Below are positions 53,441 to 61,654 of a stretch of DNA of 64,000 nucleotides, piece by piece. This stretch comes from an uncultured Clostridia bacterium (GTDB lineage: Bacteria; Bacillota; Clostridia; Lachnospirales; Lachnospiraceae): positions 1 through 64,000 of the forward strand of contig CAMIZL010000007.1 of assembly GCA_946403295.1 (NCBI GenBank), written 5' to 3'. A model generated the notes under the pieces. That model did no database searches and was not told where the DNA came from. It saw nothing but the letters and a program-made list of their open reading frames with translations. The position numbers and the translations under genes were made by a program. The first letter of the stretch is position 1; every line of letters begins with the position of its first letter.

Positions 53441-54836
53441 GCGATGACTTTCCTTTCTCGTGCTCCTTTTGGTTTGCTTTGTTTTCCTGTGCCTTGGGAG
53501 ACGCTTTTTTATCCTGTTCTTTCAGATATCCTCTTCTGTCCCTTCCCTCTCTGTCTCTGGCCGCGGCGATGATCTTTTTTGAACTGTCGATCGCTCTCGA
53601 AAGGACACTCGGCAGCTTGTCCCTTGTCACTATCTCGCCCGGCTCGATTATGTCCGCTTTCTCTTCCTTATAGAGCGGGAGCGTAAATATTATCGTGGTG
53701 TGAACGCCCTGTTCGCTTTCCGCCCTGATCGTTCCGCCGTGATCTTCGATGATCTTCTTTGAGATCGCGAGTCCGAGTCCCGTTCCGCCCTTCCTTGAAT
53801 TTCTTGACTGGTCGGCTCTGTAGAACCTTTCAAATATGCGCGTCAGGTCTTCGGGGGCAATTCCGGGTCCGTTGTCCCTGATCGATATCTCGGCAAGATT
53901 TTCAAGCTTTCTTGCCATGATGGTGATCCTTCCGCCTCCGCCCTTTTGCGCGGTTTTTTCGGTCATGTTGTCCTGTTCGGAGGACGCCGCGCCGACAGGC
54001 CTGTCCATATATTTTACGCTGTTTCCTATGACGTTGTTGACAACCCTTCTGAGCTGCTCGGCATCCGCCACCACAAAAACGCCGTCCTCAGCGGGCACAT
54101 AATCGAGTTCTATGCCCTTTATCTCCATGTCTATGCTGTAATCCTCAACACAGTCCATAAAATATCCGTTAAGGTCAAGGATCTCAAAATTATACGGCAC
54201 GATATTGCTGTCGATCTTCGAATAGAACGCAAGCTCGTCAACGAGCACCTGCATGTCGGAGGCCTTGGTGTATATGGTCCTCAGATACCTCTCGCGTTTT
54301 TCCTCCGTGTCCGCCACTCCGTCAAGAACTCCCTCGGCATATCCTTTTATGGCGGTCAGCGGTGTCTTAAGATCGTGCGATATATTGCTTATGAGCTCGA
54401 TCACATCGCTCTCGTATTTCAATCTGGCTTCGGTCTGCTCCTTCAGATGAAGACGAAGGTCCTCAAAATCCTCGCACAGGTTACCGAGTTCATCGTCCGG
54501 GTCTCCCTGGATCGAAAAATCAAGATTACCTTCCTGCATTTTCCGGGTTGCCAGGGTAAGCAGATTAAGGGGCTTTATGAAGCTTCTGTATATCCACAGC
54601 AGCATAACGCCCGCCGTGAGCAAAAGTGCGGAAGAAACGTAAATGATCCCCGCAAAAAGAGGTACCATGACAGACGGTCCGCCCGCTGCGTCGGTAATGA
54701 ACGAAGGAGAATCAAACGCTTCTTTTATGGAAACTTCCGGATTCTCAAAGAATGCCACGGCGAGTGCCGTAAGCATTACGATCGGCACCGTCACTACTAT
54801 AAGGAATGCCGCTACCAGCCTTTTCCTAAATCCCAT
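53418..54836 (-). CDS. Sensor histidine kinase
   Basis: About 472 residues. Two N-terminal membrane helices with a short extracytoplasmic loop (about 30-58) are followed by HAMP, a HisKA segment with NISHDLKTPLTAIKGY (His near 152) and the HATPase with N box (VVNNVIGNSVKYM), G1 (DNGPGI), F box and G2 (GGTGLGLAIS). The chain ends in a long Lys/Gln/Glu-rich tail (about 425-472). ATG 54836 has AAAGGA upstream; ATG 54854 is a weaker alternative. First gene of the operon ending in the xylanase. Confidence 0.94.
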   Translation of the reverse strand: MGFRKRLVAAFLIVVTVPIVMLTALAVAFFENPEVSIKEAFDSPSFITDAAGGPSVMVPLFAGIIYVSSALLLTAGVMLLWIYRSFIKPLNLLTLATRKMQEGNLDFSIQGDPDDELGNLCEDFEDLRLHLKEQTEARLKYESDVIELISNISHDLKTPLTAIKGYAEGVLDGVADTEEKRERYLRTIYTKASDMQVLVDELAFYSKIDSNIVPYNFEILDLNGYFMDCVEDYSIDMEIKGIELDYVPAEDGVFVVADAEQLRRVVNNVIGNSVKYMDRPVGAASSEQDNMTEKTAQKGGGGRITIMARKLENLAEISIRDNGPGIAPEDLTRIFERFYRADQSRNSRKGGTGLGLAISKKIIEDHGGTIRAESEQGVHTTIIFTLPLYKEEKADIIEPGEIVTRDKLPSVLSRAIDSSKKIIAAARDREGRDRRGYLKEQDKKASPKAQENKANQKEHEKGKSSHVKDSHN

Positions 54837-54920
54837 GACCTTCCTTTCCGACATACCGTTACTTATGTCACCTCATTAACTCTAGGGTAAATGCTATCAT
54901 AGAAGTTCCAAAAAAACCAT

Positions 54921-54961
54921 TAAAAAATAATAAAAGAACAATCCGCATGCAGCGGATTGTT
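54921..54961 (-). terminator. Terminator of veg
   Basis: A perfect 10-bp stem AACAATCCGC/GCGGATTGTT (54937-54946, 54952-54961) with a 5-base loop, followed on the minus strand by CTTTTATTATTTTTT. Confidence 0.92.
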
Positions 54962-54983
54962 CCAAGCTTTTATGTTCCTGTTA

Positions 54984-55223
54984 TCAGAACTGCAGTTCCA
55001 CATCCTTAATAAGGACGTCCGTGTAGCTGTAGGATACCTGTTTGGATGAGTCAGGTAAATCTCCCTCAACTTTTACGCAGAATACATAAGGGTGCATCTC
55101 GGTGATGATACCTTCGGAGGTGTCATACCTGTTTCTTCCCCTGTTCTCGCGGACCGTAACCCTTTTTCCCATATTGTTCAGAATCAGGTTGTAGATCCTG
55201 CACATGTTAGCCGGTTGTCTCAT
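54984..55223 (-). CDS. veg: Veg-family protein
   Basis: A 79-residue homologue of Bacillus Veg, a small protein linked to biofilm gene expression. Visible landmarks: LNNMGKRVTVRENRGRNRYDTSEGII, then HPYVFCVKV and SYSYTDVLIKDVEL. The start at 55223 was taken from the GAGGGAG site and the family length; a longer frame to 55328 runs through the promoter. Confidence 0.85.
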   Translation of the reverse strand: MRQPANMCRIYNLILNNMGKRVTVRENRGRNRYDTSEGIITEMHPYVFCVKVEGDLPDSSKQVSYSYTDVLIKDVELQF

Positions 55224-55299
55224 AATCTCCCTCTTTCTGACCCTTTGGCCTGTAACAAAAACACATCCCAACATGGGTTTTATATCAAAACCCTCTGCT

Positions 55300-55328
55300 A
55301 TACTACCACATATAGGGCCAAAAGTCAA
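55300..55328 (-). promoter_or_regulatory. SigA promoter of veg
   Basis: On the minus strand TTGACT (55328-55323) and TAGTAT (55305-55300), 17-base spacer. The remaining gap to 55531 holds no gene; a weak TTTACA/TATAGG pair near 55475-55502 may serve the acetyltransferase gene. Confidence 0.75.
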
Positions 55329-55531
55329 AGGATAAATACAAAATATATGGTTTTATTCTTGAAACAGACACTAAATGTAGTATAACCCCACTTGTTTGTA
55401 GGGTCCGCGCCATTTGCTGAATTTTTCGAGACCTCTCTATCGTTTTTGTGAACTTTCCGGGAAACAGGTGCGTTTTACACCAAGTTGGTATATACTATAG
55501 GCGATGAAGCCAATTATTCAGTTGAAAGGAA

Positions 55532-56095
55532 ATGCTTTTGCGATCGAACATGAAAACGGAATATGAAACGGAGCGACTGCTCCTTGCCGTCAGCAGACCC
55601 GAATTTGCCGAAGGCGTTGCCGATTATCTGGCCCGGAACCGAAGGGACTTCGAACTCTACGACAGACAATACGGTGATATTACATACACATCGATATACC
55701 AGGAAAGCGCCCTTCGCGCCGAACACGACCTTTACAGGACCAAAAAAGGGGTAAGATATTATCTCTTCAAAAAAGAAGACCCGAAGACGGTCATCGGCAA
55801 CATAAGCTTTGCTTACCTGCGCGATGAGGTCCGTGCTCCGAGCCTCGGTTATAAGATCGATATAATGTGCCGCCGTCGCGGTTATGCCTACGAGGCAGCG
55901 TCATTCCTTCTGCCCCTGGCGGTAAAGTATTATAAACTTCCTTTTCTCGAAGCCGATGTTCTCCCCGGGAACACGCCCTCGATCGCCCTGCTCAACAAGC
56001 TCGGCTTCAGATGTGACGGTATCATCCCGAACGCCCACGAGATTTCGGGCGTCATGAAGGATCATTACCGTTACGTTTTTGATCCTTGTTCCTGA
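55532..56095 (+). CDS. GNAT acetyltransferase (RimJ/RimL type)
   Basis: A 187-residue GNAT enzyme transferring acetyl from acetyl-CoA to an amine; substrate unknown. The family frame is visible: TERLLLAVSRPEFAEGVADYL at the start, IGNISFAYL (strand 4), LGYKIDIMCRRRGYAYEA (acetyl-CoA loop) and LPGNTPSIALLNKLGFRCDG. AAAGGAA precedes the ATG. Its 3' end overlaps the convergent tadA gene by 44 bases. Confidence 0.9.
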   Translation: MLLRSNMKTEYETERLLLAVSRPEFAEGVADYLARNRRDFELYDRQYGDITYTSIYQESALRAEHDLYRTKKGVRYYLFKKEDPKTVIGNISFAYLRDEVRAPSLGYKIDIMCRRRGYAYEAASFLLPLAVKYYKLPFLEADVLPGNTPSIALLNKLGFRCDGIIPNAHEISGVMKDHYRYVFDPCS

Positions 56096-56543
56096 TACGA
56101 AGATCCGTGAAGAATTCCTTGAGGAGTGCTTCACTTTCTTCTTTTCCGACTCCGAGAGTCTTTTCGACCTGATGATTGAATTCTTTCATCGAAAGAAGGT
56201 CAAGTATCGAACCGGCGCAGCCCGCTTTGGGATTCATCGCTCCGATCACGACCCTGTCGATACGGGATTGAACGATCGCACCGGAACACATCTGGCAGGG
56301 CTCAAGAGTAACATACATCGTACAGCCCTCAAGCCTCCAGTCACCGAGTTTCCTGCTCGCCTTGTCTATGGCGATCATCTCGGCATGCGCGAGAGTGGTC
56401 TTCCCCGTGTTCCTTCTGTTAAATCCCCTGCCTACCACCTTGTCGCCGCAGACAATGACACAACCGATCGGTACCTCTCCGAGTAAAAGAGCCCGCTTTG
56501 CCTGAGCGAGCGCTTTTTTCATATAATAAAGATCTTTGTCCAT
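56052..56543 (-). CDS. tadA: tRNA-specific adenosine deaminase
   Basis: A 163-residue zinc deaminase making inosine at tRNA-Arg position 34. The zinc/catalytic motifs are HAE (in LAHAEMIAID) and PCQMC (in TLEPCQMCSGAI). The chain otherwise follows TadA (GEVPIGCVIV at the start). It starts 2 bases after the stop of nrdG, so the two form one transcript. Confidence 0.95.
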   Translation of the reverse strand: MDKDLYYMKKALAQAKRALLLGEVPIGCVIVCGDKVVGRGFNRRNTGKTTLAHAEMIAIDKASRKLGDWRLEGCTMYVTLEPCQMCSGAIVQSRIDRVVIGAMNPKAGCAGSILDLLSMKEFNHQVEKTLGVGKEESEALLKEFFTDLRIRNKDQKRNGNDPS

Positions 56544-56545
56544 TT

Positions 56546-57244
56546 TTAGCCCTCACCTCTTATTACAGTCGACGGAATGTATTTCCGACAGACCTCAAGG
56601 ATCTGGGTCATCTTCTCTTTCGAAGGTGTATCGAGGCCTTTGTACGAGATCTGTTTCTCCGAACGCTTATATGTTTGAAGGAAATATCTCTTGGCTCCCT
56701 TTATCCACTTTCCGATCTTTTCAAAATCTGAAACCGAATGGATTCCTTCTACGACTGTAGTCCTAAATTCATAATCAAGATCTCCGTGAAGCAGGAATTC
56801 TGCGGTTTCAAATATCTCCGACATCGATATCTCACCGAGTCCGACCGCAACCGCGTAATCTGACGGGGAGGATTTGATGTCCATGGCCACATAATCGATA
56901 AGGCCCTGTTCATGAAGGTATTTTACCATGGCGGGATTTGTCCCGTTTGTATCAAGTTTTACAAGAAGACCGATATCTTTGATCTTTTCTATGAACCCGG
57001 GAAGATCCTTGTAGATCGTGGGTTCTCCTCCCGTGATGCATACTCCCTCGAGCGCGTTTTTCCTTTTCAGGATATGCCTTAAGATACTGGCCTCCGGAAT
57101 GAGCGGCAGGTTGCTTGTTCCCGTCACAAGATCCGCGTTATGACAATACGGGCATCTGTAATTACAGCCGCCGACGAATACGGTGCTGGCGAGCTTGCCC
57201 GGGTAATCGAGAAGTGTAAGCTGGGTATATCCGTAAATCTGCAC
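56546..57244 (-). CDS. nrdG: Anaerobic ribonucleotide reductase activating protein (radical SAM)
   Basis: A 232-residue radical SAM enzyme that installs the glycyl radical on anaerobic ribonucleotide reductase. The cluster motif is CNYRCPYC near residue 27-34. ITGGEPTIY, KLDTNGTN and the late YFLQTYKRS follow, as in the longer NrdG type of Clostridia. GGAGG lies before the ATG. The reductase subunit is not in this window, so a related activase role cannot be excluded. Confidence 0.88.
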   Translation of the reverse strand: MQIYGYTQLTLLDYPGKLASTVFVGGCNYRCPYCHNADLVTGTSNLPLIPEASILRHILKRKNALEGVCITGGEPTIYKDLPGFIEKIKDIGLLVKLDTNGTNPAMVKYLHEQGLIDYVAMDIKSSPSDYAVAVGLGEISMSEIFETAEFLLHGDLDYEFRTTVVEGIHSVSDFEKIGKWIKGAKRYFLQTYKRSEKQISYKGLDTPSKEKMTQILEVCRKYIPSTVIRGEG

Positions 57245-57317
57245 GCCTTTTCCTCCTGTAAAAATTCTCTTTCGGTAATTAGATTTTAGATTTCCGCGAC
57301 GAAATAGTCAAGACGGG

Positions 57318-57346
57318 GTTATCTTATTCGAAATTCGTGCCGATAT
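57318..57346 (+). promoter_or_regulatory. SigD (sigma-28) type promoter of the 57474 gene
   Basis: A clear -10 GCCGATAT at 57339-57346; the -35 (about 57318-57323, GGTTAT) is weak. It leads into a leader of about 120 bases with CsrA-type hairpins. Confidence 0.6.
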
Positions 57347-57378
57347 AAGGATTAGCAGTAAGAGTATGTTGCCCGTAT

Positions 57379-57468
57379 GCATCCACGGACGGATGCGGGG
57401 CGGTTTTATTGGAGCCACGGAAGGCAGGAAAACCAAATGACAGCTTTTTTACCGGCTCCGGACAGGAG
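57379..57468 (+). promoter_or_regulatory. Leader hairpins of CsrA-site type before the 57474 gene
   Basis: GCATCC-ACGGAC-GGATGC (57379-57396) and GCC-ACGGAA-GGC (57414-57425, inside a GGTTTT/AAAACC stem) show ACGGA in six-base loops. CTCC-GGACA-GGAG (57456-57468) pairs the ribosome site itself. The pattern matches CsrA target RNAs. Confidence 0.6.
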
Positions 57469-57473
57469 AATAT

Positions 57474-58109
57474 ATGGCTATTAACGGAATCTCGGGAAAC
57501 AACAACGCTTCCTCTGTTAAATACGAGGAAACAAACATTTCCATCAAAAAGACCACTGTGGAACTTGGCAGCACCGATGCAGCCGTTTTCACAAAATCAA
57601 AAGAGGAACAGCCCTCCGCAAAGGCAAATAAATTTGTCGGAAAGCCCGCCGATCCCGAAACGATCGAAAGACTCAAAGCCGAAGCTGAAGAAAGATATGC
57701 CCAGCTCAGAGGGATTGTAGAGAAGCTTCTCCTTAAGCAGGGCGGCACATTTGACGTATCGCAGGGACTTGCAAGTGCATACAGAAGTCTTGAGGTCGAT
57801 CCCGAGACAAGAGCACAGGCACAGGCTGACATAGCGGAAGACGGATATTGGGGTGTCGAGAACACTTCAAACAGGATCCTTGATTTCGCAAAGGCTCTCG
57901 CAGGAAACGATCCCGAACTCGCGGCAGGCATGCTCGACGCCATCAAAAAAGGCTTTAAGCAGGCTGAGGAACTTTGGGGCGAAGAACTCCCCCGGATTTC
58001 GAAAGACACGATCGACGCTTCCATCAAGAAGGTCGAGGAATGGATCGCTTCGCTTAAGAATCCTCAGGCGGAAGCTCCCGTTTCGGACGCAGCCCGTCCC
58101 GAGGCATAA
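57474..58109 (+). CDS. Flagellar-region protein with a DUF5610-like domain
   Basis: A 211-residue soluble protein, start MAINGISGNN after AGGAG. The C-terminal part (about 115-190; DGYWGVENTSNRILDFAKALAGNDPE, KKGFKQAEELWGEELPRISKDT) matches the pattern of DUF5610 proteins in flagellated bacteria; function unknown. The SigD-type promoter and the leader hairpins shared with the 44179 gene tie it to the motility regulon. A strong terminator follows. Confidence 0.8.
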   Translation: MAINGISGNNNASSVKYEETNISIKKTTVELGSTDAAVFTKSKEEQPSAKANKFVGKPADPETIERLKAEAEERYAQLRGIVEKLLLKQGGTFDVSQGLASAYRSLEVDPETRAQAQADIAEDGYWGVENTSNRILDFAKALAGNDPELAAGMLDAIKKGFKQAEELWGEELPRISKDTIDASIKKVEEWIASLKNPQAEAPVSDAARPEA

Positions 58110-58149
58110 ACATTGCTTTCTTTCTTATTGACATTGACATATCCCCAAC

Positions 58150-58194
58150 AGAGCATCCGCTGTGTGGTATCGTCCCGCAGCGGATGTTCTTTTC
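58150..58194 (+). terminator. Terminator of the 57474 gene
   Basis: AGAGCATCCGCTG (58150-58162) pairs with CAGCGGATGTTCT (58178-58190) at 12 of 13 positions, followed by TTTT. Confidence 0.88.
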
Positions 58195-58284
58195 ATTACT
58201 CATTTTATTATTCTTTTTTGTTCGTTCCTTTTGTTCGTTCTTTATATTTGACCTGCAGTTATGCGGTACCGCCGCTTAACGTGA

Positions 58285-58315
58285 AAAAGGGAAACGCGCG
58301 GGGCGTTTCCCTTTT
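58285..58315. terminator. Bidirectional terminator before the chemoreceptor 3' end
   Basis: A perfect 13-bp stem AAAAGGGAAACGC/GCGTTTCCCTTTT with a 5-base loop and T-runs on both strands; it serves at least the chemoreceptor gene on the minus strand. Confidence 0.9.
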
Positions 58316-58336
58316 CCTTCACCACTATTATTCTGC

Positions 58337-60490
58337 TTACAGGCTGAACTTATCGATGACATTCTCGAGGTCGCCGGCGTTCTGCTTGCTTTCTGTTGCA
58401 AGTCTGCCGATCTGCTCGGTAACATTGCTCGTAAGTTCATTCTTATTGACGATGTCCTGTACACCGTCCGAGTTTCCGCTGGCGGTAAGTGCCACGCTTC
58501 CGACTTCTCTTGCGATCTCATTGATCGAATTGTTAAGGTTCGTCATTGCTTCTCCGATAGCTGCTACGGAAGCCTTGATGGTACCTACACAATCGCCGTA
58601 CTGCTTGGTCTGTGATGCAAAGTCTTCAAAGTCGCGTACAACGTCTTCCTTGACGTAATCAAGAAGTTTTCCGACATGCTCGCGTACCATGTTGACCGCA
58701 TTGTTACTGTCGCCAACGATAACCTGAATATCTTCTGCCGTCTGACGTGACTGGTCTGCAAGTTTGCCGATCTCATCCGCAACAACCGCGAATCCACGTC
58801 CGGACTCTCCCGCTCTTGCTGCCTCGATGGAAGCGTTGAGTGAAAGGAGGTTGGTCTGTGAAGTGATCTCCATGATAGCTTCAACAAGTTCGTTGATCTT
58901 TTCAACAGCCTCGAGTGACTTAAGTGCTTTCTGCATGTCAGCCACAACAGTGTCAAGTGTTTCGTTGTTAGCCTTTATATCAGCCTCAACCTTATCATTG
59001 ATAGCACGTGTATCTCTGATAAGAGATGCCGAATCGTTCTCGGAATTCTGTACCTTGTTCGAAACTTCTTCCACAAGACCGAGGATCTTGCTGATCTCTT
59101 CGTTTACGGAAGTGATCGAAGTATTTGTACTCTGTACACCGTCGGAAAGCTTTCCGGCAGTGCTGTTGTTATCAAGCGTAACCTGAACAAGTTCCTTGGT
59201 TGTGCTCTCGAGATCCACACTACTCTTATTAAGCGATGTACTGCAATTGCGAAGGATGTCGATCGTTTCACGGAAAGCGTTTGTAACATTCGTCGCCGCT
59301 TTCGCAATTCTTCCGACTTCATCTCCTCGATCGCTTAATTTACCCAGATCCGGACTTTCGGACAGATCGAGTTTACTGATCTTAACAAGTGCATTCTGAA
59401 CCTTTGTGATAGGCTTTGTGAGCCATCTTACCACAAGCCACACAACAAGGATCATAAGGAGGCAGGAAATAATTCCGGTAAGCATGATCGTGGTTCTTGT
59501 CGAGAATGCTTCAGCATAAAGCGACTTTTCATCAACCGCGATATAGATAAGCCATCTTACATCAGGCAGGTATTTATAGTAGCTGAGTTTGGGCTCTCCT
59601 GTCGCCTTATCCTTGAAATGAGAGATCGCTTCCATAGGAACCTCTTTGATCTCCGGCATTTCTTCAAGACCGTATATCGACATTGCGACTTCGGGTCCGA
59701 GTGTTTCTGCCATCTCAGCCACCGATGTAGCGGTAACATAATTTGAGATCTCTCCGGCAATATGCTGAACCTCAGCCTCAGGCATAACCTGAGTGATCAG
59801 ATCGTGATTGCTGTGATAAATGGCTGTTGCCTCACCTTCATTAGCGGGAGATGTAAGAATTACCAGCTGCTTTCCACCCATACTGATACCGTCAAGGACC
59901 TGGTTAAAGCCTTCATTGTTAAGTGTGAGTGACGCATATCCCGCAGGTTTTCCGTCTTCAGTCCAAACAGTCTTTGTAACCATGATGGTGACATTGTTGG
60001 TTACGGGGGAAACAAGGGCTGTCGTCATCTGCATCTCGGATCCGCCTTCGGGGAAGAACATCGAGTTGATCATCGCAACCTGATCATCCGGATTACGGAA
60101 GCCTACCATTGTGGGATCATTGTGTAATATACATGTGCCGTTGTAATTCGTGAAGCACATACTGTCGAAATTGGGAATGATCTTTGCAAATTCTTCTGTG
60201 TACTTCTGCGCGTTTGCAAGTTCATCCATCGTTGCGGTGTTCGCTACAGGATACATCTCCTTCATCTCTGTTCCTGCCATGTAGGCACTAAGGTATGCAA
60301 ACTGCGTATCACACCATGAAGTGAGCTGATGAGTAGCGGATTCGAGTCTTCCCTGAAGAGACTGCTCTGCACTGACTTCCATGGTTCCCATAATGTTGCT
60401 CATGGATACCAACGCCTGGGTAAGACTGCCTGCGATGGCGATGATTGTAACAAAAATGATAATTCGTGAACTTAGGGTTCTTAACTTCAT
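58337..60490 (-). CDS. Methyl-accepting chemotaxis protein with a Cache sensor domain
   Basis: A 717-residue chemoreceptor: helix 1 (about 8-30), a dCache-like extracytoplasmic sensor (about 40-325), helix 2 (about 330-355), HAMP (WLTKPITKVQNALVKISKLD) and the signalling domain with hairpin tip EITSQTNLLSLNASIEAARAG and GFAVVADEIGKLADQS. The ligand is unknown; dCache domains often bind amino acids. GGAGG precedes ATG 60490; a longer frame to 60592 runs through the promoter. Confidence 0.95.
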   Translation of the reverse strand: MKLRTLSSRIIIFVTIIAIAGSLTQALVSMSNIMGTMEVSAEQSLQGRLESATHQLTSWCDTQFAYLSAYMAGTEMKEMYPVANTATMDELANAQKYTEEFAKIIPNFDSMCFTNYNGTCILHNDPTMVGFRNPDDQVAMINSMFFPEGGSEMQMTTALVSPVTNNVTIMVTKTVWTEDGKPAGYASLTLNNEGFNQVLDGISMGGKQLVILTSPANEGEATAIYHSNHDLITQVMPEAEVQHIAGEISNYVTATSVAEMAETLGPEVAMSIYGLEEMPEIKEVPMEAISHFKDKATGEPKLSYYKYLPDVRWLIYIAVDEKSLYAEAFSTRTTIMLTGIISCLLMILVVWLVVRWLTKPITKVQNALVKISKLDLSESPDLGKLSDRGDEVGRIAKAATNVTNAFRETIDILRNCSTSLNKSSVDLESTTKELVQVTLDNNSTAGKLSDGVQSTNTSITSVNEEISKILGLVEEVSNKVQNSENDSASLIRDTRAINDKVEADIKANNETLDTVVADMQKALKSLEAVEKINELVEAIMEITSQTNLLSLNASIEAARAGESGRGFAVVADEIGKLADQSRQTAEDIQVIVGDSNNAVNMVREHVGKLLDYVKEDVVRDFEDFASQTKQYGDCVGTIKASVAAIGEAMTNLNNSINEIAREVGSVALTASGNSDGVQDIVNKNELTSNVTEQIGRLATESKQNAGDLENVIDKFSL

Positions 60491-60530
60491 ATATGTGCCT
60501 CCTGTTTTTCTGAAATCGCTGATTGAGTAT

Positions 60531-60559
60531 AATTTAACACCTGTTTCGCTTTTTGTCAA
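60531..60559 (-). promoter_or_regulatory. SigA promoter of the chemoreceptor gene
   Basis: On the minus strand TTGACA (60559-60554) and TAAATT (60536-60531), 17-base spacer. No SigD-type box was found here. Confidence 0.8.
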
Positions 60560-60652
60560 GCATTTATAAAAATTTTGCAAAAAATATTGCAAAATGTTAC
60601 TCGGCTATGTCGTTTTATGTGCAGGTTTCCGTATAATTTTCGTATCATGAAC

Positions 60653-60686
60653 AAAAAGCGAGGATGAAACCGAATTTCATCCTCGC
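60653..60686 (-). terminator. Terminator of the sirtuin gene
   Basis: A 12-bp stem GCGAGGATGAAA/TTTCATCCTCGC (60658-60686) with a CCGAA loop, followed on the minus strand by TTTTTG. Confidence 0.92.
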
Positions 60687-60708
60687 CCGGAATTACCTGT
60701 TAAATTGT

Positions 60709-61515
60709 TTATGAAAGCTTATCGCATAATCCCGCAAATACCTCGCCGAGCCTGCGATGGAGCACCATATCCGCCTCAGCGTCATAAGGGGTTTCGGAAA
60801 GATTTATAAGGATCAGTTTGTTACCTTTATAATAATTTACGAGTCCCGCTGCCGGATATACTACCAAAGAAGTTCCCGCAACTATCAGGACATCGGCCTC
60901 CGAGATAAAACGTCTCGATCTGTCCCAGACATAATCATCAAGTCCTTCTTCATATAAAACTACGTCGGGCTTTATGAGTCCTCCGCATTTATCGCACAAC
61001 GGAAGGTGATACTTTTTGTCCCCTTTTTCAAGAACGGTGCCGTAATGCTTTTTCTCCCATTCGGGCACTCCGTTGTCGATCGCGTCGATCATATAGGCAG
61101 AATCGAATTTCTTCCCGCACTTCGTGCATGTATTAAGCGCAACCGTTCCGTGGATCTCGAGAACCGTTTTGCTTCCGGCCGTTTGATGAAGCCCGTCTAT
61201 GTTTTGCGTAACAACAGCTTTTAATTTCCCAATCTCTTCGAGCCTTGCAAGCTCTTTGTGGGTCGTATTGGGTTCAATACCGGAAAGAAGGATCTTGTCC
61301 CTGTAAAAGCGGTAAAATTCCTCGGGGCGCGACATGAAGAACGAATGACTGATTATAGTCTCCGGCGGATAATCATATTTCATATTATATAAGCCGTCCA
61401 CGCTCCTGAAGTCCGGGATCCCGCTCTCCGTCGAAACACCGGCTCCGCCGAAGAAGACTATGTTGTCACTTTCCTTAATGATCTGAACGAACTCTTCTAC
61501 ACTTCCTTCTTTCAT
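60709..61515 (-). CDS. Sir2-family NAD-dependent protein deacylase
   Basis: A 268-residue sirtuin removing acyl groups from lysines with NAD. Motifs: GAGVSTESGIPDFRS, TQNIDGLHQTAGS, HG in LEIHGTV, zinc Cys pairs CTKC and CDKC, GTSLVVYPA and the C-terminal NLSETPYD. Two adjacent ATGs (61518, 61515) follow AAAGGAGG; the second has the better spacing. Confidence 0.95.
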   Translation of the reverse strand: MKEGSVEEFVQIIKESDNIVFFGGAGVSTESGIPDFRSVDGLYNMKYDYPPETIISHSFFMSRPEEFYRFYRDKILLSGIEPNTTHKELARLEEIGKLKAVVTQNIDGLHQTAGSKTVLEIHGTVALNTCTKCGKKFDSAYMIDAIDNGVPEWEKKHYGTVLEKGDKKYHLPLCDKCGGLIKPDVVLYEEGLDDYVWDRSRRFISEADVLIVAGTSLVVYPAAGLVNYYKGNKLILINLSETPYDAEADMVLHRRLGEVFAGLCDKLS

Positions 61516-61584
61516 CATGTGTCCTCCTTTGTGTCCTGTTGCCAACCTCGCGCTGTTCCGCACTGTTTTACAAATATATGCGAA

Positions 61585-61644
61585 GAAGGAGGGCGTGACC
61601 CTCCTTCCGTTTAACGAAACTCCGCCGGTCTTCCGGGAGTTTCG
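61585..61644 (-). terminator. Two hairpins between the DHH and sirtuin genes
   Basis: GAAGGAGGG/CCCTCCTTC (61585-61607) and CGAAACTCC/GGAGTTTCG (61615-61644). The T-run after them is poor, so termination of the DHH gene transcript is likely but not certain. Confidence 0.5.
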
Positions 61645-61654
61645 GTCAGAACCT

